From the NCBI RefSeq assembly GCF_008365315.1, contig NZ_CP043506.1, forward strand, positions 2,214,001 to 2,278,000: DNA of 64,000 nucleotides. Reading direction: 5' to 3'. The notes under the pieces are model-generated. The model saw nothing but the letters and a program-made list of their open reading frames with translations, was not told the DNA's origin and made no database searches. The stretch comes from Acetobacter vaccinii. Its GTDB lineage: Bacteria > Pseudomonadota > Alphaproteobacteria > Acetobacterales > Acetobacteraceae. Shown piece after piece: positions 44,424 to 52,031 of this stretch. Positions within the stretch are counted from its first letter, which is position 1, and each line of letters opens with the position of its first letter. Both the position numbers and the translations under genes were made by a program.

Positions 44424-45716
44424 ATGACCTCCGTGCGTAACCGGAGCCAACAGCGTTATTCACGTTCAGGCAGGGGCCAGAAGGATGGTGTCTGCGATAT
44501 CAGGACAGGCAGTGCCTATCTGGGGCTGGCGGCTTTGGCCGGGCTTGTCGGTGGCGGTATTGCTGTCATGGCCCGTGTGGGCCAGCTGCCCGCCATGCCG
44601 GGTCTTGCGCGTCTGACGCAGGTACATTCCATTCTTATGCTGCTGTATCTGGTCGTGCCTGCCCTTGTGGGTGGGTTTGGCACGCTATGGCTGCCCAGAG
44701 CGTTGGGGCGTGCGCGTATTCTTGCCTCTGGCCTTAACACCACCGGGTTGTGGCTGACGGTTGCGGGGGCGTGTGGCACCCTGTTGGCCGCAGGGCACGA
44801 TACAGGCCTGCGCTGCGCCACGCTGCTGTGGTGTGCCGGAACGCTGCTGACCAGCATGGCTTTGCTGGCGACCGTGTTTGATAGCCGGGCAGACAGCCTG
44901 CAACGTCAGCCGTTTTCTCCCTTTGTGTGGGGGCAGACACTCGCTGCGTCTTCTCTATTGCTGATGGTGCCGGTGTTTGCCGCCCATATCGTGCGTGGAT
45001 GGGGGCAGGCCAGCTTGTCTGTGTCCTCCGCAGTCGCAGGCTTTGCCGCCCCGGTCAGCCTTGTGGTGTTGCTGGTGGGTTTTGGCCTGGTGTTTGACAT
45101 GACAGCGCGTGTCGGCCGCTCTGCTATCCGGCCTGTTGTCGCTGTCATGGCGATCACGGCAGCCACGGGCGTTGTGGCGTGGGTCAAGGCATCGCTGCTG
45201 CCTGCGGATATGGCCGGTCAGGCCTTGCAGATTGGCGGGGCGTTGGTGGGGCTGTATTCACTCTCTGCCATTGCCATGGCGGTCGCGTGGGTTGCAGCGA
45301 CATGGAAAGCCAGCATTACCCTGCGCACGCCGCTGCTGTGGGGTATGGGGTTTGTTGGCGTGGTTGCCGCAGGCTGGGGCGCACAGTTCCTGCTTGGTGC
45401 AGGGCTGCACTCTGCCCTCCAGCTTGGGGCACTGTATGCCATCTGTGGTGGCTTTTACCTCTGGCGTGGTGAGGAATGTGGTTTTTGGTATCCACAGCGC
45501 CTGGCGCGGCTGCATTTCTTTCTGACACTGGCTGCAACTCTTCTGGTCTTTGTGCCGGGGCAGCAGGTTTCTGGCGCTGCGTTGTTTGGGCTTGCGGCTC
45601 TGTGCTTTGTCGTGGCAGCGGTATCCAGCTTCCGTAAGCAGGCTCCGGCTTCCGTATCCACAGTCCTGCAGCCTGCCCCTGTGCGGCTTGGTCAGTCACG
45701 GAGAGGTTTTTTCTGA
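44424..45716 (+). CDS. Degenerate cytochrome c oxidase subunit I (CtaD-like) membrane protein
   Basis: The 430-residue protein has about 12 membrane helices; functional CtaD has about 530-550 residues. COX1 landmarks remain: VHSILMLLYLVVPALVGGFG in helix II, PLFVW-like SPFVWGQ, W...W.ASI.L.TPLLWGMGF, and GFYLWRGEECGFWYP..LARLHFFLT. By eye against Paracoccus numbering, haem a ligands H94 and H413 are kept (His68, His329). CuB ligands H276/H325/H326 become Ala209/Lys255/Ala256, Tyr280 becomes Leu213, and the haem a3 ligand H411 becomes Gly327. It cannot be a normal oxidase. ATG 44424 has AGGA 9 nt upstream. Stop shares a base with ctaB. Confidence 0.8.
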   Translation: MTSVRNRSQQRYSRSGRGQKDGVCDIRTGSAYLGLAALAGLVGGGIAVMARVGQLPAMPGLARLTQVHSILMLLYLVVPALVGGFGTLWLPRALGRARILASGLNTTGLWLTVAGACGTLLAAGHDTGLRCATLLWCAGTLLTSMALLATVFDSRADSLQRQPFSPFVWGQTLAASSLLLMVPVFAAHIVRGWGQASLSVSSAVAGFAAPVSLVVLLVGFGLVFDMTARVGRSAIRPVVAVMAITAATGVVAWVKASLLPADMAGQALQIGGALVGLYSLSAIAMAVAWVAATWKASITLRTPLLWGMGFVGVVAAGWGAQFLLGAGLHSALQLGALYAICGGFYLWRGEECGFWYPQRLARLHFFLTLAATLLVFVPGQQVSGAALFGLAALCFVVAAVSSFRKQAPASVSTVLQPAPVRLGQSRRGFF

Positions 45717-46675
45717 TGCGCCCAACAGTCACCGCGACAGAAACAGTCCGTCGTCCGCGTTACGAGACCGGGCAGGTTGGCACTCTGGCGCGTGACTGGC
45801 TGGCTTTGCTCAAGCCCCGCGTTATTTCGCTGGTTGTGTTTACCGGTGCTGCGGGCATGATGATGGCCCCGGTCAGGATTGACCCCTTTACGGCGCTGGT
45901 CAGCATCTTTTGCATCTGTCTGGCATCCGGCGCGGCTGGGGCCATCAATATGTGGTATGACCGGGATATCGATGCGGTCATGCAGCGGACCATAACCCGC
46001 CCTGTGCCCGCCGGACGTATTCCTGAAGGGGAAGCTCTGGCGTACGGTGTCGGGCTGTCCTGCCTGTCTGTCTGCCTCATGTGGATGGCAACAAACACCT
46101 TGGCTGCGGCCATACTGGCGTTTTCCATCTTCTTCTATTCCGTCATCTACACCATGTGGCTTAAGCGTTCGACACCGCAGAACATCGTGATCGGTGGTGC
46201 TGCGGGGGCTTTCCCCCCCATGATTGGGTGGGCTGCGGCGACCGGTCATATGGCGGTTATGCCTGTTGTCATGTTCGGGATTGTTTTCTTCTGGACGCCG
46301 CCTCATTTCTGGTCTTTGGCGTTGTATGCCTGCAAGGACTACGGGCGGGCGGGTATTCCCATGCTGCCGGTGGTGCATGGTGCGCGGCATACCCGTTGGC
46401 AGATTTTTCTGTACACTATTGTCTTGCTGGCCATTTCGCTGGTGCCTTCGGTTATGCACCTGAGTGGGTGGTTTTATACCTGTGTTGCCCTGGCTCTCGG
46501 TCTTGGCTTTATCGGCTGTGCCATTCGTGTGTTGCTGGAGCCTCAGGACAAGGATGGTGTCAGCCTGAAGGGGGATAAGGCTGCACGCGTGTCTTTCCGT
46601 TTCTCACTGGCGTATCTGTTCTTTTTGTTCTGCGGTTTGCTGGGCGATCATTTCCTGCGGCTGTGGGGGTTCTGA
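45716..46675 (+). CDS. ctaB: Protoheme IX farnesyltransferase (heme O synthase)
   Basis: The 319-residue UbiA-superfamily protein has about nine membrane helices. The prenyl-diphosphate motifs are NMWYDRDIDAVMQRT (about 80-95) and the second acidic/aromatic site YACKDYGRAGIPMLPVVHG. It farnesylates heme b to heme O, needed by bo3/ba3 ubiquinol oxidases, which explains why it is kept although the preceding subunit I gene is degenerate. GGAGAGG precedes the ATG, which shares one base with the upstream stop. Also called cyoE. Confidence 0.95.
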   Translation: MRPTVTATETVRRPRYETGQVGTLARDWLALLKPRVISLVVFTGAAGMMMAPVRIDPFTALVSIFCICLASGAAGAINMWYDRDIDAVMQRTITRPVPAGRIPEGEALAYGVGLSCLSVCLMWMATNTLAAAILAFSIFFYSVIYTMWLKRSTPQNIVIGGAAGAFPPMIGWAAATGHMAVMPVVMFGIVFFWTPPHFWSLALYACKDYGRAGIPMLPVVHGARHTRWQIFLYTIVLLAISLVPSVMHLSGWFYTCVALALGLGFIGCAIRVLLEPQDKDGVSLKGDKAARVSFRFSLAYLFFLFCGLLGDHFLRLWGF

Positions 46676-46678
46676 GCT

Positions 46679-46816
46679 ATGACTGATCAGGTTGTTTCAT
46701 CCATTCCAGAGTTTCTGGAACGTCGTAAGCGCCAGACCCAGCGTGTGCGGGCCATGGTTCTATTCATGACTATTCTGGCGCTGATGATGTTTGGTCTGGC
46801 TTTGGTGCAGGGTTAG
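46679..46816 (+). CDS. Small single-helix membrane protein, CoxF-like position
   Basis: A 45-codon frame starts 4 bp after the ctaB stop. Residues 1-24 are polar and basic (FLERRKRQTQRVR), and residues 26-43 form one hydrophobic helix (MVLFMTILALMMFGLAL), an N-in topology. In many alphaproteobacterial oxidase operons ctaB is followed by a small membrane protein gene (CoxF-type) before ctaG. Size, topology and position fit that, but the sequence is too short for certainty. A strong terminator follows. Confidence 0.6.
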   Translation: MTDQVVSSIPEFLERRKRQTQRVRAMVLFMTILALMMFGLALVQG

Positions 46817-46837
46817 GTTTGAGGAGCTGAGTGCATT

Positions 46838-46875
46838 AAAAAGGCCGCTGCATTGTACAATGCAGCGGCCTTTTT
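46838..46875. terminator. Strong bidirectional terminator
   Basis: A nearly continuous perfect inverted repeat (arms 46838-46854/46859-46875) has a GC-rich core flanked by five A and at least five T residues. It ends the ctaB operon on the plus strand and the Tim44-like gene on the minus strand. Confidence 0.92.
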
Positions 46876-46926
46876 TGTAGGCATGGAGGTAATACCTGCC
46901 CCTTGGGTAAGGGGCAGGTGAGGGCT

Positions 46927-47877
46927 TTAGCGTGCCTGCTGGATGGCAGATAGCAGCCAGCGCCCCCCGCGTGAGGGCCGGACAAAGGTCCAGACCTCGG
47001 TAATAACAACCGGCTGGGTGGAACTGCCGTCAATAACCTGCCCCATGGCGTTGGTTGTCAGGTCAATCAGGCTGTAACGCATGGCGACAGAGGCATAGTC
47101 CATACCATTTTCAGACCAGGATTCGGCCAGATCGCCTTGCAGGAACTGCACGTTGGAAACAACATTGCGTGCCCCCTGGCTAGCCAGCGTGGACAACTGC
47201 TCGTTGAAATACGAGACCATTTCCGGCGTCGCCATCTGCTGCATGGCCGGAATGTTCTGCTGGTTCCAGGCGTTCTGGATATCCAGCAGGGTCTGCTGGA
47301 AAGCCTGATAGTCAGTGGCTGTAATCTGTGGAACTCGAGCACCCGGCTGCCCAGCGCCGGCACCAGGCACAGGGCCAGCCCCGGCAGGATTAAAGGCTCT
47401 GACTGTGCTGCCGCCATTATTACCCGAGGTAAAGCGCCGCACCAGCCACATGACAATCATCACGACCAGGCCAACCTGGATGAGCAGCCCAATGAAGCTG
47501 AATAGCCCGCTGACACCACCCATAATGCCATGGCCGCTCAGCAGGCCAAAAAGCCCGGCGCCCAGAAAGCCCCCGGCAAACCCGGTCAGGAAGGGGTGGC
47601 GGTTCTGATAGGGCATACGCCCGCCCATGGGTGCCATGGCCTGTGGGCCAGCCCCGTAACGGGGTGCGGCAGTCTGTGGGGTAATGGAGCGCTCCATGGG
47701 CGCAGTGGCGTAGGGGGATGTCCGGGTTGGGGCAGGCGCGCTCCATGTCCGGCTGCCACGGCTGCCCATGGACCCACCCTGTCCGGGCCGGGCATCGGCA
47801 TGGGTGGCCAGCGGTCCTATGGCAAGGCTTGCTCCGAGCAGAATACTGAGAGCGGACGAAAGATAACGCGTTTTCAC
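46927..47877 (-). CDS. Tim44-like domain protein
   Basis: The 316-residue protein starts at GTG 47877. It has a Sec signal peptide (about 1-29, cleavage after ADA), a Pro/Ser/Met/Gly-rich linker, a glycine-rich hydrophobic patch with GFAGGFLGAGLFGLL, then a membrane helix (about 127-148). The C-terminal Tim44-like domain (about 185-312) has TATDYQAFQQTLLDIQNAW, MATPEMVSYFNEQL and ITEVWTFVRPSRGGRWLLSAI. The fold resembles the mitochondrial import motor subunit, but the bacterial role is not established. It is the last gene of the minus-strand run from thrC. Confidence 0.88.
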   Translation of the reverse strand: MKTRYLSSALSILLGASLAIGPLATHADARPGQGGSMGSRGSRTWSAPAPTRTSPYATAPMERSITPQTAAPRYGAGPQAMAPMGGRMPYQNRHPFLTGFAGGFLGAGLFGLLSGHGIMGGVSGLFSFIGLLIQVGLVVMIVMWLVRRFTSGNNGGSTVRAFNPAGAGPVPGAGAGQPGARVPQITATDYQAFQQTLLDIQNAWNQQNIPAMQQMATPEMVSYFNEQLSTLASQGARNVVSNVQFLQGDLAESWSENGMDYASVAMRYSLIDLTTNAMGQVIDGSSTQPVVITEVWTFVRPSRGGRWLLSAIQQAR

Positions 47878-47902
47878 AGCTTTATAGGTCTCCGGCTATG
47901 CG

Positions 47903-49243
47903 TCAGGCCCCGGCGGTGCTCAGGGTCTCAATCCGTAATGTGGGGGCATCGGTGCCAAAACGGAAGGCCAGATCGTTCGCCAGCGTCATGGATGCAAAAA
48001 TATCAAGCAGATTACCGGCAAGGGTGAACTCGGCCACAGGCTCGGCAATCTGACCATTCCGGATCATGAAGCCGGAAGCCCCACGGCTGTAATCCCCTGT
48101 CAGGCCGTTGATCGCGCTTCCCATCATTTCTGTGATGTAAAGCCCTTCGGTAATGTCCGCCATCAGCTCTGTGGGGGACAGGGTGCCGGGCTCAAAAAAC
48201 AGGTTGGTGGCAGACGGGCCGGGTGGGCCAGAGGTGCCACGGGCGGCGCGGGCGTTGCTTTCCAGCCCAAGCTGGCGGGCGCTGCGGCTGTCCAGTATCC
48301 ATGTGGTCAGCACGCCATCCTGCACCAGGTGTAGGGGCTGGACCTGCAGGGCCTCGCCATCAAACGGGCGGGATCTCAGGCCACGGATGCGACCGGGGTC
48401 GTCCGTAATCTGCACACCTTTCGCAAACAAGCTCTGGCCCATTTTATCCTTGAGGAAGGATGTCCCCCGGGCAATGGCAGACCCGTTGATCGCCCCGATG
48501 AAGTGGCCCAGAAAGCTGGACGCCACACGTGGGTGAAACACAACAGGGTAACGGCCCGTGCGCGGGCGCGCGGGGTTAAAGCGGGCAACGGCCTGCTGAC
48601 CGGCGTTGAGGCCCAGTGTTGCGGCATCGGTCAGGTCTTCCAGCCAGACAGTGCCGTGGTGGTCATAATCCCGCTGCATGCCTTCTCCCTCTCCTGCGAG
48701 AACGCAGACGGAGTTGGAGTGGCGTGTGCGGCTGTAGCCCCCGGCAAATCCGGCGGATGTAGCCAGGGCAACCTGTGTCCGCCCCCAGGAGGCACTGCTG
48801 CCTGCGCTGTTGGTCACACCCGGCACGGCCAGTGCAGCGTCTTCACCAATACGGGCGCGGTCCAGCAGGCTGGCGGTCGAGGGTTCCGTGGGGTCTTCCA
48901 ACCCCAGGGTGTTTGTATCGTGCGCGCCTGTCATGGCCTGCGGGGCCAGCCCGGCGTATCTGTCGTCGGGCAGGACGCGGGCCATGGCCATGGCCTGCTC
49001 TGCCAGTTGGGCAAAGCGGCTTGGGTCGATGGTCGTGGTGGAAACGGTGGCATTTTTACCACCGATAAAGACCCTGAGGCCCAGATCCGTCGTCTCGGAG
49101 CGTTCAAGCTCCTCTGTGACACCGTTGCGTACACCCGCCCCCACGGCAGTGCTGGACACAAACAGGGCATCTGCCGCGTCTGCGCCTGCCTGCCGGGCAT
49201 GGCGGATCAGGTCGGAAAGAAGGTCCAGGGTCTGTGCCGTCAT
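47903..49243 (-). CDS. pmbA: PmbA/TldE-type subunit of the TldD-TldE protease
   Basis: The 446-residue protein has no HExxxH zinc motif, so it is the TldE/PmbA partner rather than TldD. Family segments are ADAADALFVSST, V..G..E.LERSE..DLGLRVFIGG, FHPRVASSFLGHFIGAINGSAIARG.SFL, and GTLSPTELMADI. With TldD it processes small peptides or modified peptides. TldD is not in the window. The start overlaps the M16 peptidase stop by 4 bp. Confidence 0.92.
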   Translation of the reverse strand: MTAQTLDLLSDLIRHARQAGADAADALFVSSTAVGAGVRNGVTEELERSETTDLGLRVFIGGKNATVSTTTIDPSRFAQLAEQAMAMARVLPDDRYAGLAPQAMTGAHDTNTLGLEDPTEPSTASLLDRARIGEDAALAVPGVTNSAGSSASWGRTQVALATSAGFAGGYSRTRHSNSVCVLAGEGEGMQRDYDHHGTVWLEDLTDAATLGLNAGQQAVARFNPARPRTGRYPVVFHPRVASSFLGHFIGAINGSAIARGTSFLKDKMGQSLFAKGVQITDDPGRIRGLRSRPFDGEALQVQPLHLVQDGVLTTWILDSRSARQLGLESNARAARGTSGPPGPSATNLFFEPGTLSPTELMADITEGLYITEMMGSAINGLTGDYSRGASGFMIRNGQIAEPVAEFTLAGNLLDIFASMTLANDLAFRFGTDAPTLRIETLSTAGA

Positions 49244-50505
49244 GCTGCCAGTGTCTCCGCAATGTTCTGGAGTGAGGGTATCCGGCCAATCGGCCCCAGC
49301 GCGGCCAGCGTGGGCGTGCCTGAAAAGACCTGTGCCGCAACGCGCCTGATGTCGTCTGGTGTGACGGCTTCGATCCGGCGGACGGTTTCTTCGGTGGGGA
49401 TAATCCGCCCGAAAATCTGCAACTGGCGGGCAATCTGCTCACACCGGCTGCCCGTGCTTTCAAGCGACATAAGGAGCGAGGACTTCAACTGTGCTCTGGC
49501 CCGCACCAGTTCGTCCTGGGTGATGTTCACCTGCACCTTTTGCAGCTCTTCAAGCGTGACGGGGATCAGTTCCGCACATTCCTTCTCGCCTGTGCCTGCG
49601 TAAATGCCAAACACCCCCCCATCCATGAAGGGCACGTTGAAGGAATAAACGGAATAGACCAGACCGCGTTTTTCCCGGATTTCCTGGAACAGGCGGGACG
49701 ACATGCCCCCACCCAGCAGAGTGGATAGCAGCAGCGTGGCATAATAGTCGCTGTTGCCATAACCCGCAGCGGGGAAGCCCAGCACAACATGGGCTTGGTC
49801 CAGTTCCTTGACCTGACGGAACTCACCACCGCCATAACGGGCGGGGTCCATGGTGGGGCGGGGGGCGTTTTTGAGGTCAGCAAAGTGGCGGTTGACCAGG
49901 TCTACGACCGCGTCATGCTCCAGATTGCCAGCGGCTGCGACAATCATGTTGTCGGGCGTGTAATGCGTGGCCATGTAGCGCATGAGGGTCTCACGGCTCA
50001 TGTCCCGGATCAGGCCTTCCGTGCCAAGGGTCGGGCGGCCCATGGGCTGGTGGGGAAAGGCCGTTTCCTGAAAATGGTCGAAAACAATATCGTCAGGCGT
50101 GTCGTTTGCCTGTCCGATTTCTTGCAAGATAACCCCACGCTCGCGCTCAAGCTCAGCCGGGTCAAAGGCGGAGTGGGTCAGGATATCGCCGATAATGTCG
50201 ATCCCCAGGCCCAGGTTTTCCTTGAGCAGCTTGACATAGAAAACAGTCTGTTCCCGCGCGGTATAGGCATTGATATGCCCACCCACGTTCTCGATTTCCT
50301 CGGCAATGCGCAGGGCGGAGCGGCTGCTGGTGCCCTTGAAGGCCATATGTTCAAGAAAATGGGAAACACCGTTTTCTTCCGCCGTTTCATTGCGGGTGCC
50401 AGCGGCAACATAGGCACCGAAGGAAACGGTTTCCATGCGTTCCATGCGTTCCGTTACAACGGTCAGGCCGGAAGGCAGGCGGGTCAGCTTGATGGGATCT
50501 GTCAT
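49240..50505 (-). CDS. M16-family (mitochondrial processing peptidase-like) zinc protease
   Basis: The 421-residue protein has the inverted zinc motif HFLEH (His49, Glu52, His53) and the downstream ligand Glu129 (ERERGVILQEI), the HxxEH-x76-E pattern. LTRLPSGLTVVTE and GAYVAAGTRNE are typical of the MPP-beta-like bacterial clade. ATG 50505 was chosen over ATG 50511 because AGGA directly abuts the latter and is correctly spaced for the former. It lies between thrC and pmbA in one minus-strand run. Confidence 0.92.
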   Translation of the reverse strand: MTDPIKLTRLPSGLTVVTERMERMETVSFGAYVAAGTRNETAEENGVSHFLEHMAFKGTSSRSALRIAEEIENVGGHINAYTAREQTVFYVKLLKENLGLGIDIIGDILTHSAFDPAELERERGVILQEIGQANDTPDDIVFDHFQETAFPHQPMGRPTLGTEGLIRDMSRETLMRYMATHYTPDNMIVAAAGNLEHDAVVDLVNRHFADLKNAPRPTMDPARYGGGEFRQVKELDQAHVVLGFPAAGYGNSDYYATLLLSTLLGGGMSSRLFQEIREKRGLVYSVYSFNVPFMDGGVFGIYAGTGEKECAELIPVTLEELQKVQVNITQDELVRARAQLKSSLLMSLESTGSRCEQIARQLQIFGRIIPTEETVRRIEAVTPDDIRRVAAQVFSGTPTLAALGPIGRIPSLQNIAETLAA

Positions 50506-50565
50506 TCTCATCCTGAAAAAGGAAAGGCTGCCGGGCAGGCAGCCTGATAGGGAAAAAACGGTGTG

Positions 50566-51969
50566 TCAGACTGCGTTGCAGCTTGCCACGGCGGTTCGTA
50601 CAGCAGTTTTTATGGCGTCTTCGGTCGCGGGGACGCTCTGGTAGCGTTCGCGCCGTTCAAACAGGTCGGCCATGTGGGGGGGCAGGGCAGGGTGGATCCC
50701 TGTTGCGGCCACCATGGCATCGGGGAATTTGGCCGGGTGGGCTGTGGCTTCCGCCACCATGGGGGTGCCGGGCTGGCGGAAACGGCGGCCAGCGGCGATG
50801 CCAATGGCGCTGTGCGGGTCGGCCAGATAGCCCGACTTCTGGTGCAGTGCGCGGATCTCGGCTTCTGTCTGGCTGTCGTCCAGAGCTAGGCCAGAGAACA
50901 GGGCCGTGGCGTTTTCCCAGCTTTCGCGCGGTACGTCCATGTGCCCGGTGCTGCGGAACCCGGCCATAATGCTGGCACAGGCTGCGGCGTCGCGGCCCAG
51001 CAGTTCAAACAGCAGGCGCTCGAAGTTGGAAGAGACCTGAATATCCATGGACGGAGACAGGCTGGGTGTCACGCCACGGATGGTCATGTCATTGGCGGTG
51101 AGGAAGCGTGTCAGAATATCGTTACGGTTGGAGCCCACGCACAGGTGGCGGATGGGTAGGCCCATGCGGCGTGCGCCCCATGCAGCCAGAATGTTGCCGA
51201 AGTTCCCTGTGGGCACGGCAAAGGAGACTTCCTGCTCTGGTGCGCCAAAGGCCAGCGCGGCGTGCACGTAATAGGGAATCTGTGCAGCAATACGTGCCCA
51301 GTTGATGGAATTGACCGCCGAAAGACGCATTTCCCGACGGAAGGACAGGTCGGCGAATAGGGTTTTGACCAGATCCTGGCAGTCGTCAAACGTGCCTTCA
51401 ACCGCAAGGTTGGTTACGTTGGGTTCCAGCACGGTTGTCATCTGACGGCGCTGTACTTCGGAGGTGCGGCCCTTGGGGTGCAGGATAACAACGGAAAGGC
51501 GCTTGCGGCCCCGGCAGGCTTCGATCGCGGCGGAGCCGGTGTCGCCCGATGTCGCGCCAACAATGGTGACGTGTTCGTCACGCTGGGTCAGCACATGCTC
51601 AAACAACTGGCCCAGCACCTGCATGGCCATGTCTTTGAACGCCAGCGTGGGGCCGTGGAACAGTTCCTGTACAAACAGCCCGTCTTCCACCTGTGTCACG
51701 GGGACAATGGCGGGGTGGCTGAAGCCGGAATAGGCTTTTTTGCACAGGTCGTGCAGTGTTTCAAAGTCGATATCCGGCGCGGTAAAGGGGGCCATCACAC
51801 GGGCTGCCAGTTCCGGATAGGGCAGGCCACGCAGGGCGCGCCAGTCGGACTGTGAAAATTCCGGCCACGTCTGGGGCAGATAAAGACCGCCGTCCTCGGC
51901 CAGTCCGGTCAGCAGCACATCGGAGAAGGATAGGGCGGGGGCTTTCCCGCGGGTGGAAATATAGCGCAT
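50566..51969 (-). CDS. thrC: Threonine synthase
   Basis: The 467-residue PLP enzyme converts O-phosphohomoserine to threonine. It shows MRYISTRG at the start, then GGLYLP, the PLP lysine in LAFKDMAMQ (Lys112), ATSGDTGSAAIEA, the phosphate-binding PTGNFGNILAA, and C-terminal DPHSAIG. It has the length of the longer (yeast/enteric) class. It appears to head the run thrC, M16, pmbA, Tim44-like, with a 60-bp gap to the M16 gene. Confidence 0.95.
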   Translation of the reverse strand: MRYISTRGKAPALSFSDVLLTGLAEDGGLYLPQTWPEFSQSDWRALRGLPYPELAARVMAPFTAPDIDFETLHDLCKKAYSGFSHPAIVPVTQVEDGLFVQELFHGPTLAFKDMAMQVLGQLFEHVLTQRDEHVTIVGATSGDTGSAAIEACRGRKRLSVVILHPKGRTSEVQRRQMTTVLEPNVTNLAVEGTFDDCQDLVKTLFADLSFRREMRLSAVNSINWARIAAQIPYYVHAALAFGAPEQEVSFAVPTGNFGNILAAWGARRMGLPIRHLCVGSNRNDILTRFLTANDMTIRGVTPSLSPSMDIQVSSNFERLLFELLGRDAAACASIMAGFRSTGHMDVPRESWENATALFSGLALDDSQTEAEIRALHQKSGYLADPHSAIGIAAGRRFRQPGTPMVAEATAHPAKFPDAMVAATGIHPALPPHMADLFERRERYQSVPATEDAIKTAVRTAVASCNAV

Positions 51970-52031
51970 AGGGGTAGTATATCCTCAATGGCGTGTGCCG
52001 CGAAGGGTCTTGTCGATAAAGCCGGGCGTAT

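Noticed and set aside
44424..45716. NnrS-type membrane haem/copper protein as an alternative call
   Set aside because: NnrS also has about 12 helices, but the TPLLWGMGF, GFYLW..E..GFWYP and PALVGGFG segments and the ctaB neighbour match COX1 specifically.
45716..46675. Second ubiA-type 4-hydroxybenzoate transferase
   Set aside because: The protein shares the UbiA fold, but NMWYDRDIDAVMQRT and KDYGRAGIPMLPVVHG are heme O synthase motifs.
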